Shown: in pieces, positions 1 to 12,900 of the stretch
Numbering within the stretch: position 1 is the stretch's first letter
How the letters are laid out: each line of letters starts with the position of its first letter
Origin: Xylaria sp. FL1777
Taxonomy: Eukaryota; Ascomycota; Sordariomycetes; Xylariales; Xylariaceae
Assembly (NCBI GenBank): GCA_022578965.1
Contig: MU400518.1
Coordinates: 310,001 to 374,000 of the forward strand
Reading direction: 5' to 3'
Length of the DNA stretch: 64,000 nt
The notes under the pieces: generated by a model
Database searches by the model: none
The model's input: only the letters and a program-made list of their open reading frames with translations
What the model was told of the DNA's origin: nothing
Position numbers and translations under genes: made by a program

Positions 1-3000
1 GGCGCAGAAAAGCGTTTTCGATCTCGTCTCCCAAGTCCAAACAGACATATTTGTAAAGACAACTGCCCTCTTCCCCCTAATTTGGATTCTCCATGTGAAT
101 GCTAAAAACAGAATCGCTACGATTAGTCACATATGCAAGCATAGCTAGATTGAAGCTCAAAATGTATGACGGATGACGGTGCGTAAAATATACATACTAG
201 GGATTGAGATAAAGCAAATAAACAAGTGTACCACACATAATCTTTTTGGACGGGCGAATCCAGATATTTCTAGTAAATAAATGAACCATAAATATCAGCC
301 TTGCAAGTTTGCATTTCTCTCAGCTGTGTTCCCCCTCGCGGGCTTATATTCAGTTCTTGATAATATCAACTATTTTTAGTTCGATAGGTAAAATAAATAT
401 ATATATCGGACTGATACAAATACTCGGATAAAACATGGAAACCTATGTACATCGTGGGACTGCTAAAATCATCAAGTTATATGATCTTTAATGCCTGGGC
501 GTGGCACCGCGTAGCAGCAGATCGACAGTCGAAAGAACCTTTTCTTGTCTTCTTTCTTTTCCCTTTCAATAACCAAAGGGGAGAAGTTAACAATGTTTTA
601 CCACTTCACAGTTCAGAAATAAACAATATATATCATATCTGTCTATATTTTCGATCGTATGTGGTACTCGCTTGTCAGGAGGTATATTCACATCTGCCTT
701 ATGGGAATGACTAGTAGCCTCTGTAGGTATATGCGCCTATATGAACCATTTCCCTGGATGCTTGGGAGGGCTCAGGAAGTAACTAACAAAACTATTGGGC
801 CTTACATGCTACCTACCTACTACTTGACTACCGACTAGCCGACCGATTCACTCCGGGAAAAACTACCTGGCATCAATGGCAAGACCACACTTGGCGAATC
901 GCTTTTTAACGTACTAGGCTTGTGCCACATAAACCCCGGCCATGAATGATTAGAGTTGTGAGAAAATATAAGCCGAATATGAGGCCCAAAGGAGTATGTC
1001 ATGGCTCTGATTTTGTCTAGGCATCTGCGGGTGTCAGCATACCTCTTCGAGCTGAGTAATGGCTACACGATGTGCGGGTCTTGGATTGGTCATCATGAAG
1101 CAGTTGATAAAAGGAAACTTGGCTAACTCTAGTTACACTAGGTAAGTTATATCTCACTGATTACAAGTTGATTGGGAGTACAAACATGCAAAACTACTTA
1201 CCATATCATATACAAATGCCTTGACCGTTAAACTTGACATTTCCAAACAGCATAGTTACTTGCTAAATATTTATAACTGTAAACTCATATACCTGGACGT
1301 CTTCATTTGCAATATTAATTTAGAAAGGTCCTAGATAATGTCAAAATACCTACTTAAGTATTTATTGAAGAACTCAACTGAACGCAGGTGTGTCGACTAT
1401 TTAGACAATTGCACAGTCGGACCGAAGTCATCTCCCAAGCGAATATGCAAGCCAAAGCCGAAACAGACATTTTATCCGCATCCTGAACCAACTTGCGCTG
1501 AACCACTGCAAGAGTCTGCAAGAGAGCCTTCTGATTTGCTCAGCTCTCGGCAAGTGGCCCGACACAACGATATGATATGATCAGAGAGCAATATTCCGGC
1601 CAAATGGGTCACAAATTGATGCAGGATGGTTGGCGAGCTGACGGAATAAGAATACCTTCACTTCTTTTCTGCACAACTACGTTCTGCATTTGATATTCGG
1701 GACCGACCACTGGTTATTTCCAACACTCTGTATAGGCAAGGCATACACACACACACGCGTACACACTCGCGAGCCCCGTATCCACCCTTAAACAGCAACA
1801 CACTGGAGCTTTCTGCAGGTGCTGTACACGGAAGGTGGGCGGCATATGCATCAGATTTCATGTGGGAGGAAAATGCTCGGAACAAGGTAGTCACCTACCC
1901 AACGTGGGCAACTATTTTGCACGATGGGATGGCCATCCCGCGCCCTTCGTGATAGGGAAAAGCAGGAAGGGATGAAAGGGAAAGAAGAAATATCAAATCT
2001 TGATGTGACACCTCATCTACCGAAAATACATCGGCAACATATCGGAACCACTGGCGAACAGGGCGTATCAAAGCTTGGTTTGTTATAGCTGTGGGTAGAG
2101 TAGAGTGTTGTGTGTGTGTCTAACAGGCCCTGGCTCGGTTATGTATACCTGGCTGCATTCGCGTCACCATGGCCATCTGTGCCGGAGATATCTGTCGACG
2201 GGAAATATCTCGGAGGTTGGGACTCTCGTTATCCACCCCTATTGGTCCCCCGTAACTAATTCTTGACGGGGTCTAGAATGCCGACATTTTCACGCTGAAT
2301 GGTTTTGCTTTTTACATGGGTGTGATACGATCCAGATCTACAAGTATGGGTATTGGAACCACGGCAGCCCACTTCATCGAGGGGCCGCTCGATGTTGAAT
2401 TTTAGATGATATCCACTGTCGAGACAGCACTGACTAACTGATGCTCTACGAACGTCTCCTTCTCGCTCTCGTGATAAGCAGGGGAAAGCAGAGCAGGAGA
2501 TACGATCGAGCTATAATGACAACGACGACGACGACGATGATGATTTCATCCGGACATGATCTGCCGCCTCTCACCTAGCAGGCGTACGAGGGGGCCTATA
2601 AGACAATTTGCTCGTTCTTCAGAGGGTCACACGGCAGCACGGTTCGGGGGGGTCACGGCTCAGCCCGGCAGACTCGGAGAGTAAGGGAAGGGAGAGACAG
2701 AGAGGAAGAGAAAAAAAAAGAGGAGATAAAGAGGTAACAGTTGCGATTGCCTGCATTGGACTGCATGCATGTGGGAGCCAAGTGCGGAGAAACAGGCATA
2801 ATCTTTAGCTCATACCCCCATTCCGACGCCACGGACACTACCACACTCGACGGGGCACTACCCTACCTGGAAGCTCTCGGCTCGCCTCCAGAACCTGGGT
2901 TGCAACCCTCCTGCTGGGCGCCGGCGCGCGATTGCGCGATTACGCTGTTGGTTCTCGTATGCCCGCAACTCAAAAGACGATGTGACCTTTTCTCTCTCTG

Positions 3001-4387
3001 CTCCCCCCCCCTCCCCTCCCCTCCCCTCCCCACGATGTCTCTCTGTGGGCAAGCCCCATCGACGAGGATACCTAGGTAAAAAAAAAAAAAAAGTATGGGT
3101 ACATCGTGGTGGCGGGGCCTCCCGCACTTTTGATCTATCTAGATGGCTGATTGAGGCTCCAGACTCGTCTTCTTCGGCTATTTTCCTATATCATGGGGTG
3201 AGGCAAGCGTATTGGCTAGCTCGAAATTAGTTATGGTTTGATGTCGGCATCGTTGCGTGGAACGGCATAGTCGCCAGACCTTGGATGGACTGAGAGATAG
3301 AGATAGAGAGAGATAGGGAGACAAGAGGCCGCAGAGGCGCTAACTCCTGCCTGTTGCCCGGGTCAATGGTAGAGATATTGATTGCCGCGTCATCGGTCGC
3401 ACTCTCGGGTATCTGATACTTGGTCGAATCTGCGGTAGCAGTTGCTTGCTGCTAGATCATTCCTACCTGGGCTTCTTGGCCTGTGTATCGTACGTTGGTC
3501 GCCCCCGGGCCGGTCTTCCATGGACCGACCCTTGTTGCTTGTCGCGATGGTTACTGCTAGTCCTAGGTTTGGGCTGCGGGAGGCGGGGTATGAATGGTTT
3601 CACAACTTTGCGTCCACGGTGTTCGCTGTTGTTGACTGCGTTGCCTTGTAAGTGTGGTGGGACGTGGTCCTGCGCCCAAGGCAGAAGCGTGACACCTGAG
3701 TGGTTTCTATCCCTAGCCGTCCTCCACCATTGCCTGACTATGTGTCAAATATGTGATAAACCTCGAACGGTTGCATCTTGGCATATCTGTGAAGGGCTGG
3801 ATGCTCAAGGTGCATGTCTTGGGGGGGAATTGTGGGATGATTGTGATGGAATATGGTGTGGAAGCGTGCTCCGCCGAGGGCAATCCCGCCTACCGTAGCT
3901 CTCTACCTTGTTCCTTTTAGAAATTTGACAAACTATCTCTGATTAGTACCTGGCTCAGCCTTGTTGCTGGTTATTGGATACAAACAGCTGGCAATTGACT
4001 GTGAGGCGAGCGTATAGGCGAAAGGAATTGTGAATTTACCTGAGATCGTTGTTCTTTAAATATGAAGCAATTCCACCCCTGAGCATGACTGAGCGGTGGC
4101 TGGCTCGTAACGTCGTCAATGCCTCAACCCGAGCCATATAAACTTTTATAGGAGGTTAAACATCATGCCACAACTTTTCCACCCAGACATAGAGACGCCG
4201 AGCCGTGTTGAACAAACCTAGTATAATGATGGAAAAGGTGACGTGACCACATGTGTCCAAGCCACGGGGACTTGTTCGAATCAATTTTGCTGTGAGAACT
4301 ACTGACGGCCACCGTTCCGATGGGCAATGGTTTTGGCGCATTAGCACTAGGTCTAGAGGCAAGCAAGCCTACGCCTGCCCACCTCTG
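1..4387. other. Gene-free stretch with simple repeats
   Basis: No open frame here shows a recognisable domain, a convincing start context or splice-consistent extension; the longest (3446-3898, +) has an unbiased residue composition and no homologous motif. The stretch lies downstream of the zinc-finger gene, which is transcribed leftwards. It contains several low-complexity tracts: a CA-type repeat near 1745-1768, a GAC/GAT triplet run at 2522-2544, a CCCCT pyrimidine tract at about 2992-3032, a poly-A run near 3077-3092 and a GATA/GAGA-rich tract at about 3291-3326. Such tracts are common in fungal intergenic DNA. Confidence 0.7.
2992..3032. repeat. CT/CCCCT pyrimidine tract
   Basis: An almost pure pyrimidine run begins with CT dinucleotides and continues as an eight-C run and a repeated CCCCT unit. 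It is a simple-sequence repeat, potentially able to form triplex or G-quadruplex structure on the opposite strand. No coding meaning is apparent. Confidence 0.75.
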
Positions 4388-5312
4388 CTAATTGCTCCAA
4401 TGATGAGACGCGGACATCCACGGATTATAGGTGTGGTTTGGAAATTCACTGTGAAGAGGTGATGATTGGTCGCCCATTGAGCCTCGTAGGGCAGGATCTA
4501 CCATGTCCTGCTCGGGACCTTGATCGTGATAGTACGAGGCCCAATCTGGCTGTAAGCCCGTTGCATCTGACATACTGGAATATCCCGTGTATTGGTCATA
4601 AGTTGAATATTGGTGACCTACTCAATTATCAGCCAATTCTCCTCACGAGGCCGCGGGATGAGATCGGAATATGCCATAGTACGTCCGTGAGGAGCATTTA
4701 AGGGTTATACTTCTGGATTGTATAGATTGTATAGCTTACCTTGGTGATAATAATCTTGGCGTGGAGAAAGTTGGTGATAGGAACTACTACCGTGATTGAC
4801 CATTCCGAGATCATGATTGGAATCCAGATACTGGGATGCCGGCACACCGCGATCTACTGCAAAGTCCGATCTAGAAGAAGAGGCAGGATCGCTAGGGGTG
4901 GCCGGCTCGGAAATTGGCTGCTGGCCCTCGTCGGAGACAGGCGCATCAGGCGATTTCGATGCTCCATCATTTGTCTCGTGCGAGATGCGCATGTGGCGAG
5001 TCAAGAGATCGCGACGGGAGAACGCTGATCCGCAGTGGCAGATGTACGGCTTCTCCTTAGTATCTAAGATCGGAATTAGCTGAGAGCTGCACTTCCTCTC
5101 CGTTTGCTCTGTGGTGGAGCTGAGAAGGATGCGGAAGAGACAAATCAAAAGTTGGGGTAAAACGGACGCGTGCGGACGTGGCGTTCGAGATGCTCCGACC
5201 GTTTGAAACTTCGCCCGCAATGTGGGCACAGACGTTGTTGAACGTTGGCGGATGATCCATCTCGTCGACGGCGACGGGTTTGGGACTGGTCCATTTCTTG
5301 CTTCTCGGCCAT
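4388..5312 (-). CDS. C2H2 zinc-finger transcription factor, short form
   Basis: Three exons are inferred: 5312-5168, 5063-4739 and 4617-4388 (introns of 104 and 121 nt; both junctions restore frame). Finger 1 has the C-x2-C-x12-H-x3-H pattern (LCPHCGRSFKRSEHLERHV). The first splice joins HVRT to HTKEKPY, recreating the canonical inter-finger linker, and finger 2 (ICHCGSAFSRRDLLTRHMR) ends in H-x4-H. A basic run (TRRRRR) lies just upstream, a possible nuclear signal. The remainder is Ser/Pro/Gln/Tyr-rich and probably disordered. This finger pair is typical of fungal regulators that carry a C-terminal Fungal_trans domain, but none is visible here and the frame ends at 4388. The start (MAEKQEM) is the first good in-frame ATG before the basic run; the next Met, six codons on, is an alternative. 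Target genes are unknown. Confidence 0.8.
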
Positions 5313-8300
5313 ATATGTACACGGGCAGAGACTGCGATTTGGAGAGAAGGTCTTGCTGTTTTTGGGAGAAGGATGTGTCCGGAGAAGAGCAAGAGAGGCA
5401 GAAGCTCGCAACACTACCAAGACTTAGAAGCAACTACACGAAGGGCCAAGAGACTGTGGGGGAGAGGCCAAGGGACAGGATAGGGATGGGAGGGAGGGTC
5501 TTTTGGTCAGAAGCATGGGGAGAGAGCTAGAGCTATCTAAACTAAACCTGGCTAAACAGACCAGAGTACAGGGGGGCCACTTGATTTTGTAGGGCCGTTT
5601 TGCCTTCTCCACCTCCCTCGACTGCTCACGAGTGACAATTCCGGTGCGGATATAACCTCACATGGCAGGGGCCTGCTGGTATTTTTTGAGGGGTTCTCCC
5701 GTTGTGGGGTATGTAGGGCCCTTCTACCGACATCTCCCGTCGCCTCCGGTGCTTGAAGCCAATGACAGACGGTCACAACATGACCGACGAGTGGTTCCAT
5801 CGCCGTTATATCTTCTCGACGACAAATGACTGGCTGGGATGCGCTCGGCCGCCGTGGTGATCGCCTTCGCTTAGGCTGAGCATGGACGTGGTGACCTCAA
5901 GCTTCTGAATCGGGGTTATACGAGCCGAGAGTAATATCATGATCCTAGCGGCGGCAGACATCACTTGCATCTGCCCACAATGATGTGCCCTCGACCTGAT
6001 TATGAAAAGATAGGGCGACCCGTCCTTGCGTTCAGCCGGTCGCTTGTACAACCTGGCGACTTCATCTCGGTGTTTTTTCCCATTTATCAGGCGCAGCTAA
6101 GTAGGGTTATAAACTTCTAATTTCCTGCTGCACGAGAGAGCATGCCCGACAACTGTTTGGTGACGTGATTCTCATCTCGGCTATACGGAGAGAAAACGGC
6201 CCTGTCCGTCACCAGGAAAGGAAGTAGGTTCTGCACGGTTAGTCATCCCGAGAAACTCGAAAACATACCCAAAAGAAAGGGAAGCTTCCGAAGCCGGCAA
6301 GTGAACGTAGCCAGTCGCACCACGACAAAATGGACGCAAACAGCACGTCGTACATCGGGCATTACGTGGCCTCTTTTAGCCTGAGGTCCAAACGAATGTT
6401 ACATTCTGAAACTCATGGTAGCATAACCCCTGGCAGTAGCCTCATTGATCTCATGAGCCATCACCTCGTCAGTGTTCACGTCTGAACCCGAGGGACCATT
6501 CATTATATCAACTAGGTCAGGGTCCTCTAAGGACCCTGCGAGCGGTACTTTGAAGATAATGGCCCGCTTTGAGTGTCGTCCTGCTCACCTTTCTTCGCCC
6601 AAACATACTCGTCGAACGCCAATACTACGGCCGTGCTAAGGAGAGCGTCATTGATCCCGAAAGACCTTCCTATTTCATCACTACGATTTAAGGCACCGCA
6701 CACGTCATTCCGTAGAGTCCCAAGCTGGTATCCAAGCGTGGATCGAGCATGGCATTTCAATATTTAACTCAATGCGACGTTCGACGTTCGACGTTCGGAT
6801 AGGGCGAAACAAACACACCCTCTCCATCGTTATGCTAATGTCCTTCACTGACCAAGTTGAACATGACCTTGCAAGACGTGTAAGATAGGTCGATAATAAG
6901 TGAAATTCTACAACTATTTGTGAGTCCCGTTCATTCAATTAATCAATCCGTGGAACCGGATTGGTGTGACCACCCTGAAAAATGCAACTTACAGCACATA
7001 GTTAAACGAGGCAGTCCGCAAGATCTTATCCGGTATTGATGATCCGAAACAAGCGGAAAATCTTGGGAATAATGCCCTTGACTCGGAACATTCGACACCG
7101 CATCACTCGAGACAATGGACAATGTCGATAATTGTCAATAATGGTGGCCCGACACAGGGATAATAGATTCATTGCGCCTCAAGAAATGAAGCACGTATCC
7201 TCAAAAAGGGGAACCCTTTAACGACTTGTTTCAGGTAACGCGAGCTCTTCGCTCAATGGAACGTCTGCAAAACCGCATTGCCAAGATGCCGTAGGTAGTA
7301 CCAGGCCCCGATTTGTTACGAAATTACGACCCATCAGATACGCAATTCACCGATGGCGTTGGATTGTGGGCGGATCTGAGATAAGGCCTACCACGTGGGA
7401 AGCCCCAGCCTACGAGACGGCATCAGAAAGTTATAGGGATTGATGCTCTTCTACGTGCATCTAGAATCTCCCTAGCGAAGCAACGTTTCCACTGCCAAGA
7501 CCCAAGATCTATGGCGTGCCCTTGGAGTTCGAATATGCTGTGTCAATCCGGGATGTTACGCTCATTTGACCCAAGAGCCGGGGTTCCTCGCCAGGACAGG
7601 CACCGGAAACCAGCCGGCACGTGTTAGGTCTGGACTCACTAATAAGCCAAGAAGGAACCGCGGTCTGCTGTTAATATGAGGGCAAAATCCAAGAGACGCG
7701 CCAAGAACCTCTCTCGGACTACCTTTTGCAGCGAGCCGGGGGACGTGTATGGTTACATATCATGAAGAGCTTCGATACTCTTCACCTTCTCGAATTTTCC
7801 GGAATTTTCCTTTGCACAAAGGCTGAGGACATTGACACGAGCTATTCTGCGTCCCAAAATGCGTCAAACCCCTGCTCGATATGCTATGCTCCATGATAAC
7901 AAATATGCACAGCAGGCTAAGCTACTCTTTGAGCCCGTGGAACTTGCTCAATAATAGGGGTCCTTTGGTGGTAGTCGTCATGCAGGGGAGAGGCTTGCGT
8001 GCTTGAGATTTGCTTTGAGGTCTGCGTTTACTATGGTAGAAAAATGGTAACCAATGGAATGCATCTAGTGATTCCGATACTTCCATTTGGCATTTGGAAT
8101 TGTTCTCTTACCTTACGCATTTGGATTACTCGCTCATAGGGTGGGTGGATGAGTTTGTTGTCGTCTGGAAATGTGCCAATCCCGGCCAAGATAGGTAGGA
8201 GGCTCAACGATGGGAGCTACGTACGTTGCGTGTCAGCACCCGTACGTACAGCGGCTGTTGAGCTACCTGTAAAGGAAGGTCTTGCAGATTGCCAGTAAAA

Positions 8301-8789
8301 TACGACAATGGTGAAAGCTTAGCTATGAATTACCATCTACTGATCATTTGCCTTTTCTCAGCGGCCGAAAGGCGTCCCTTGTTGCATTCATGCATGGTGT
8401 TGCGGACGAAGGCGGATGTAGCAGAGAACCCAATATCGTATCACCTTCAACAAACCCTTGGCTCCAATTAATTAAATATTTCAACAAGGCAGCTAACTGG
8501 TGACAGCTTCTACGCTAAATTGGACACATATTCACGTCCTCGGAAAGAAACTTATTAACAAGATCGAGTATTGGAGCAATACTTCGGGCACCCCGTGAGC
8601 CTGAGTTATCATGTTGGCGTGCGAATTGTAATTCAAGCTCACGTCCTCAAAATTACGGGTTTTGATGTGTAACACTATCGTTGAGTGATGCGAAATATGG
8701 TTCGTATTTTCAACACTAGAACAAAACCACATGTTTCATGGTAGCCTTACGAGAGGACGACTCAACCAACTAAGGCCCCAGTGATTTAA
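5313..8789. other. Intergenic region, 3.5 kb
   Basis: This is the promoter side of the zinc-finger gene and the 3' side of the permease gene. I see no gene with recognisable domains. A 7-bp unit GACGTTC is repeated three times in tandem at about 6776-6797. A minus-strand open frame at 6527-6760 has a protein-like composition but no identifiable family, and may be a decayed gene piece. Confidence 0.6.
6776..6797. repeat. Short tandem repeat (GACGTTC)3
   Basis: Three consecutive copies of a 7-bp unit are visible. The unit overlaps the palindrome-like core TTCGAA/ACGT. It has no clear link to a neighbouring gene. Confidence 0.7.
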
Positions 8790-10676
8790 TTACGAATCGA
8801 CAGTGAGACCATCTGATTCCGGTGGTCCTCGATATGCTGATCATTAAAGTCAGTCACAATGGTTCCAAATCTTGACGAAGATTGACGTACCTTTTCGGGC
8901 GTAGATGGCATACCAAATGGCGCTTAAAACCATGAAGCCTACGAAAACTACAATAGCATAATTCATACTAACGGCAGTAACCGGAAGCACGGTCGGTAAC
9001 GAAAAGAGCACCAATTCGAAGACAATCCAAGCCACCGCGAGAATGTTGACAACAAACCCTGCGGCTCTTGGCATCTTCCAGTGCGCCACCTGAACTTCCT
9101 TACGTCGGTATGTTAGGGAGATGGCAATAGGTATGCCATAAGAAACAGCAAGCGATATCACGCCTACGGACACGAAGGCAAGAAATGCAGAGGAAGAGCC
9201 GAGATTGATCAAGCCCAAGAGGAGCTGAACGACCGTGGTCAGTACGAGCGCCCAGATAGGCGTCCCGTGGTTTTCATCGATCTTAGCCCAAAGGGAAGCT
9301 AGAGGGATCGCATTATCTCGCGCAAACGCCCATGTGCAGCGCGACGCGGCGACGGTAATTGAGACCGAGCAGAAGAACGTGATGATGAATACCAGCAACG
9401 TCAAAGCCAGGCCGCCCCCGGGCGACCCTGTCACTCGGCCAAAGATGTACGGTAGTGCCTGACCTACTGGTGCCTGGAGAATGTCCTCCAGATCAGGTAA
9501 CGTGGCACATATTGGTATGATCTACTGAGATATTAGATTTCAAAAGACACTTCGGAGACGGTACCACTCACGAAGAAAAGGCCCGCAATTCCGCCAATGG
9601 GTATGCATAACGATAGAGCATTTGGTAATTTGATTGTTGGCTTGTCACATTCCTCGGCCATTGAAGAAATCATACCAATGGCAGAGAACCTTGACGAGGG
9701 ATTAGCGGATGAAGCGGCCATAGTCCACTGGGGAGTTCCGCCTCACGTGTATGCCGCCGGCAGGATGCCGATGAAGAATGAGAAGCTACCCCAGCCCGAT
9801 AAGGTCGTATCGTAGTGACCCTATAGGAAAGAGTACAGGTGAGTCAAATTCTGAGCGATCTGCAGCATTGAGGTGACGTACCAACGTATAGCTGGGAGAA
9901 TGTCGACCGGTCTCGGCTTTGACTGAGAGAGTTATTAAAGTAACAAGAATGCTAATGGCCGTGAAAATAGCGCAGATAGTATCGACCAGGGGTAGAATCT
10001 TATTCCCGAACGCGACGACGAAGAAGGTCAGGAAACATAGAGCATAGAAGATCAGGAGGAGCTGCCAAGGCTCGACAGCGAAGTCCGGTTGGAACAGATT
10101 GACGGTAGCGGCTACCAGAGAAGCGAAGCCGAAGTTCACCGAGAGAGTGATGGTCCAGTTACCGATCAGCCAAGACCAACCGGTGACGAAAGAGAGAACG
10201 GTGCGGTATTTGGGGCTGGCGAGCTGGAAGGACCAATAATAGGGACCGGCACTGGTGGGATATCTCGAAGCTAGTTCGCTCAAAGACAGGGCGATGCATT
10301 CATCAAGGATGAGCACCAATATCCAACCCAGAAACATAGGGAGTTGTCCTAAGTACTACTAAGTCCGTTTGCCGGGTCCGATGGGGATCCTGTCACCACG
10401 TACCTCCGCCGTATACGGCAGATATAAGCGGACTGCCAAATCCATATGGTATCTGCAGACAGCTTTTAGACCGTGAAGTGAGGTATAAAATAACAATATG
10501 CTTACTGCAGCAATAGCAAGAGACTGGAATAGAAGTGTAAACATGGACCTATTCCGTCGCAGCTCAGGCTTGTACCCCAGTAGATTCAGGTCTTGAAGAT
10601 CGTGGACATCTCCAAGTTGCGTGTCGCTGGGTCCGGGCCCCTTCTCGTTCACCCCTTTCTCGTCGACGCTGGCCAT
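8790..10676 (-). CDS. APC-family choline/amino-acid permease
   Basis: Seven exons are inferred: 10676-10506, 10452-10404, 10348-9882, 9820-9747, 9689-9572, 9521-8891 and 8836-8790. All junctions are GT..AG and in phase, giving 518 residues, the usual size for fungal permeases of the HNM1/GABA-permease type. The hydrophilic N-terminus is followed by about 12 hydrophobic segments. Family signatures include GWILVLILDECIALSLSEL and RYPTSAGPYYW in the first third, and SAIGMISSMAEECDKP in the centre, a segment typical of fungal choline/GABA-like transporters. It probably sits in the plasma membrane and imports a small amine or amino acid by proton symport. The exact substrate cannot be read from sequence. 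The ATG at 10676 starts MASVDEKG; a TTG just upstream extends the frame but is not a likely start. Confidence 0.9.
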
Positions 10677-12274
10677 GATCAACTTGGATGCCCGAAATTC
10701 AATCTGTAGATGATATAATAGTTAGCCGAAAGGTCAAGGAGTTCATTGTACTCCCTTACGTTATGATGATTGAATTGGGGAGCTGCCCCTCCTCTTATCT
10801 TCAGCTCTATCTGGTTGATTTCCATTTGCTGCCCTTGCAAGCCCTCCCCGGTCAACCTTTATCGCGCCCGATCTACTTCACATGAGATAGATAGGGTAGC
10901 GATCAGACGATAGCAAACTCCCGGTGACTCAATAGATCACAGAACATACATTCCAGATAAGTCCATTGTATGGTATGCTAGGTAGTTAGTTGACTACATA
11001 TGTCCAGAAACTACCGAAACCGCGCGCCACCTTTTCCTTTTTCTGGATACACTAAAATTTATACGCTTTACACGTGTATGTGCGACCGATTGATATATCG
11101 TGAATTGGCCCAATACCAAGAAGACTGGGTGACACAAGCCCGCACGATAGAATGCTTTTGCGATCCGATGCGTGAGACACAGGCGAGCAAGGTTGGTGGA
11201 ACGAGACACAACCCAAGTACTACAAACCGGGATGACTACCTATCTAGATTTAACTAGGCTAGTACACAAGGTGCTTAGATGATCTTGTCTCTGCCCCAAT
11301 AGAAACATACCTCATCTATTTATCTTTCCTAGTTGGATAAGAAGCTATGCGGATTCCTGCATTACGCTCAATCTGGCTAATAAAGCCGACAGCTTCTTTT
11401 CGCTTTATCTACTGTAGGAGGAAACTACATTGCTATGTTCCGGCCGAAGACTTTTCTATACACTTGGACTTTATTGCTGGTGGCGTTGACGGGATTGCTA
11501 CTTAGTACTTAATTAGAAGCGGACTCGGATCTTGCCACATGTACGGCCGGCAATCCCGGCATAGGCATACGGGGGTGGCTTATCATGTATGCTTGTCTTA
11601 CTGCGTAGGTCTTAAATACTGGTTGGACATGTGGCTAGTGTACCCAAGAAATCCCCTGTGGCTAATAATGACTCCCTATTCTATCTACTTCATTACCTGC
11701 AGTTGGATTCAAAATGCGCTTAAACAGCTCGATCACGTAAAGAGAGATATATTTAAGTATCTAAATTATGTCGATTTTTAAGTTAAGTTTAGAGTGCAGT
11801 ACTGATTCAAAGTGGAAGTTTAGGGCATGCGCAAGTAGGTGGGAGAGCTATGGCGACCAGGTATTTGAAGCTTTTACCTATATATATCTGTTTTGAACGC
11901 AATCCAGACACATAATTTAAAGAATCCGGCTGGCCTTATCGACCTATAAAAGCTTTAGGAGGTCAACCAAAAGGCCGCCTCCAAGGTGAACTCAAAGATA
12001 ACTGGCTTTTTTTGTTCTCGTCCCGTACTAAAAATACTCAGAAGTGTGTTTCTTATCATTGTCCACCTATCTTTAGCGAATGACTCTAGTACTCATGAGC
12101 AAAGACTGTCTCGGAAGATGGGTTGGGTGGTCGTGGGTGGTCGTGGGCTGGGGCTGTACCAAGATATGATGATGATAATGACTGATTGGGAATGTCCCAT
12201 GCCTGATACTGCACTAGGCGTTATGCCAGTCGGAAGTGGCTTGTCTGTCTGATCTTGGGTGCAAGATAAAAATA

Positions 12275-12350
12275 AGATGGGAAGATGGGGAGATGGGAAG
12301 ATAGGAGGATGGGAAGACGGGAGGATGGGAGGATGGGAGGATATGGGATA
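12275..12350 (+). repeat. Polypurine minisatellite (GGGAGGAT-like units)
   Basis: About nine imperfect copies of a 7-8 bp unit (variants of GGGAAGAT, GGGAGGAT and GGGAAGAC) lie in tandem, giving a strand that is almost entirely purine apart from the T/C of each unit. Unit drift suggests an old array. It overlaps a spurious minus-strand reading frame of Pro/Ser/His residues that is only the translated repeat. Confidence 0.85.
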
Positions 12351-12842
12351 AATCAACAACCATTTGTACCAAGAAGGCACTAAGCGTTCATATATTTCTA
12401 TCCAAGTCAGGCTCGCCTAGAACTTGACATAGTAATAGGAACCTACAAGCTGAGCCAATACTAGATTAAGAAGTCGTATTGAACAAAAGGCAACAACAGC
12501 TTAAAAGCAAACAGGTGTTTCTTTCTAAGACCTATCTTAACTCTAGCAATAACGGAAAGTGAAGGCCTAAGCAATACATTATAATCTTCATTTTATCATG
12601 AAAACTCCAGGGACATAAATTGTATGTAAGTAAGCATGTAGGCAGGTAATAGCACCGACGTCGCTTTACCTGGCCATAAGTCTAGATACAGTATTTGGTA
12701 TATAGTATGTTTTCCTACACCTCGAGTTGCATATTGAAACACGATTGGGTCCTCCATAATTCCGTCACCAGTATAAACAGCAGATTTTAGCTGCTATTAC
12801 AGCATCTTCGCACTCCATCAGCTTCTACAGCCTGTTCTTTTG

Positions 12843-12900
12843 GCCGCCAGATTAGTAGTTGGGTCGGTGACGACCAGCGAATCCCTGGTGTTGTATGTTT
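12843..12900 (+). pseudogene. 5S rRNA 3'-half fragment
   Basis: The segment beginning GCCGCCAGATTAG, continuing AGTAGTTGGGTCGGTGACGA and ending near TGGTGTTGTATGTTTT closely resembles, from memory, the 3' half of Neurospora-type 5S rRNA, including the internal helix GTCG/CGAC and a following T-run. The 5' half that should precede it (with the pairing strand of helix I and the A-box) is not recognisable in 12780-12842. I therefore call it a truncated copy or pseudogene. Many filamentous ascomycetes have dispersed 5S genes, so an isolated copy fits. A functional variant cannot be fully excluded without folding. Confidence 0.65.

Noticed and set aside
2608..3230. Overlapping frames on both strands at 2.6-3.2 kb
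   Set aside because: They run through GA-rich and CCCCT simple repeats and have no protein-like sequence.
3446..3898. 150-codon plus-strand frame
   Set aside because: No domain, atypical Cys/Trp-rich composition, no ATG context or splice extension.
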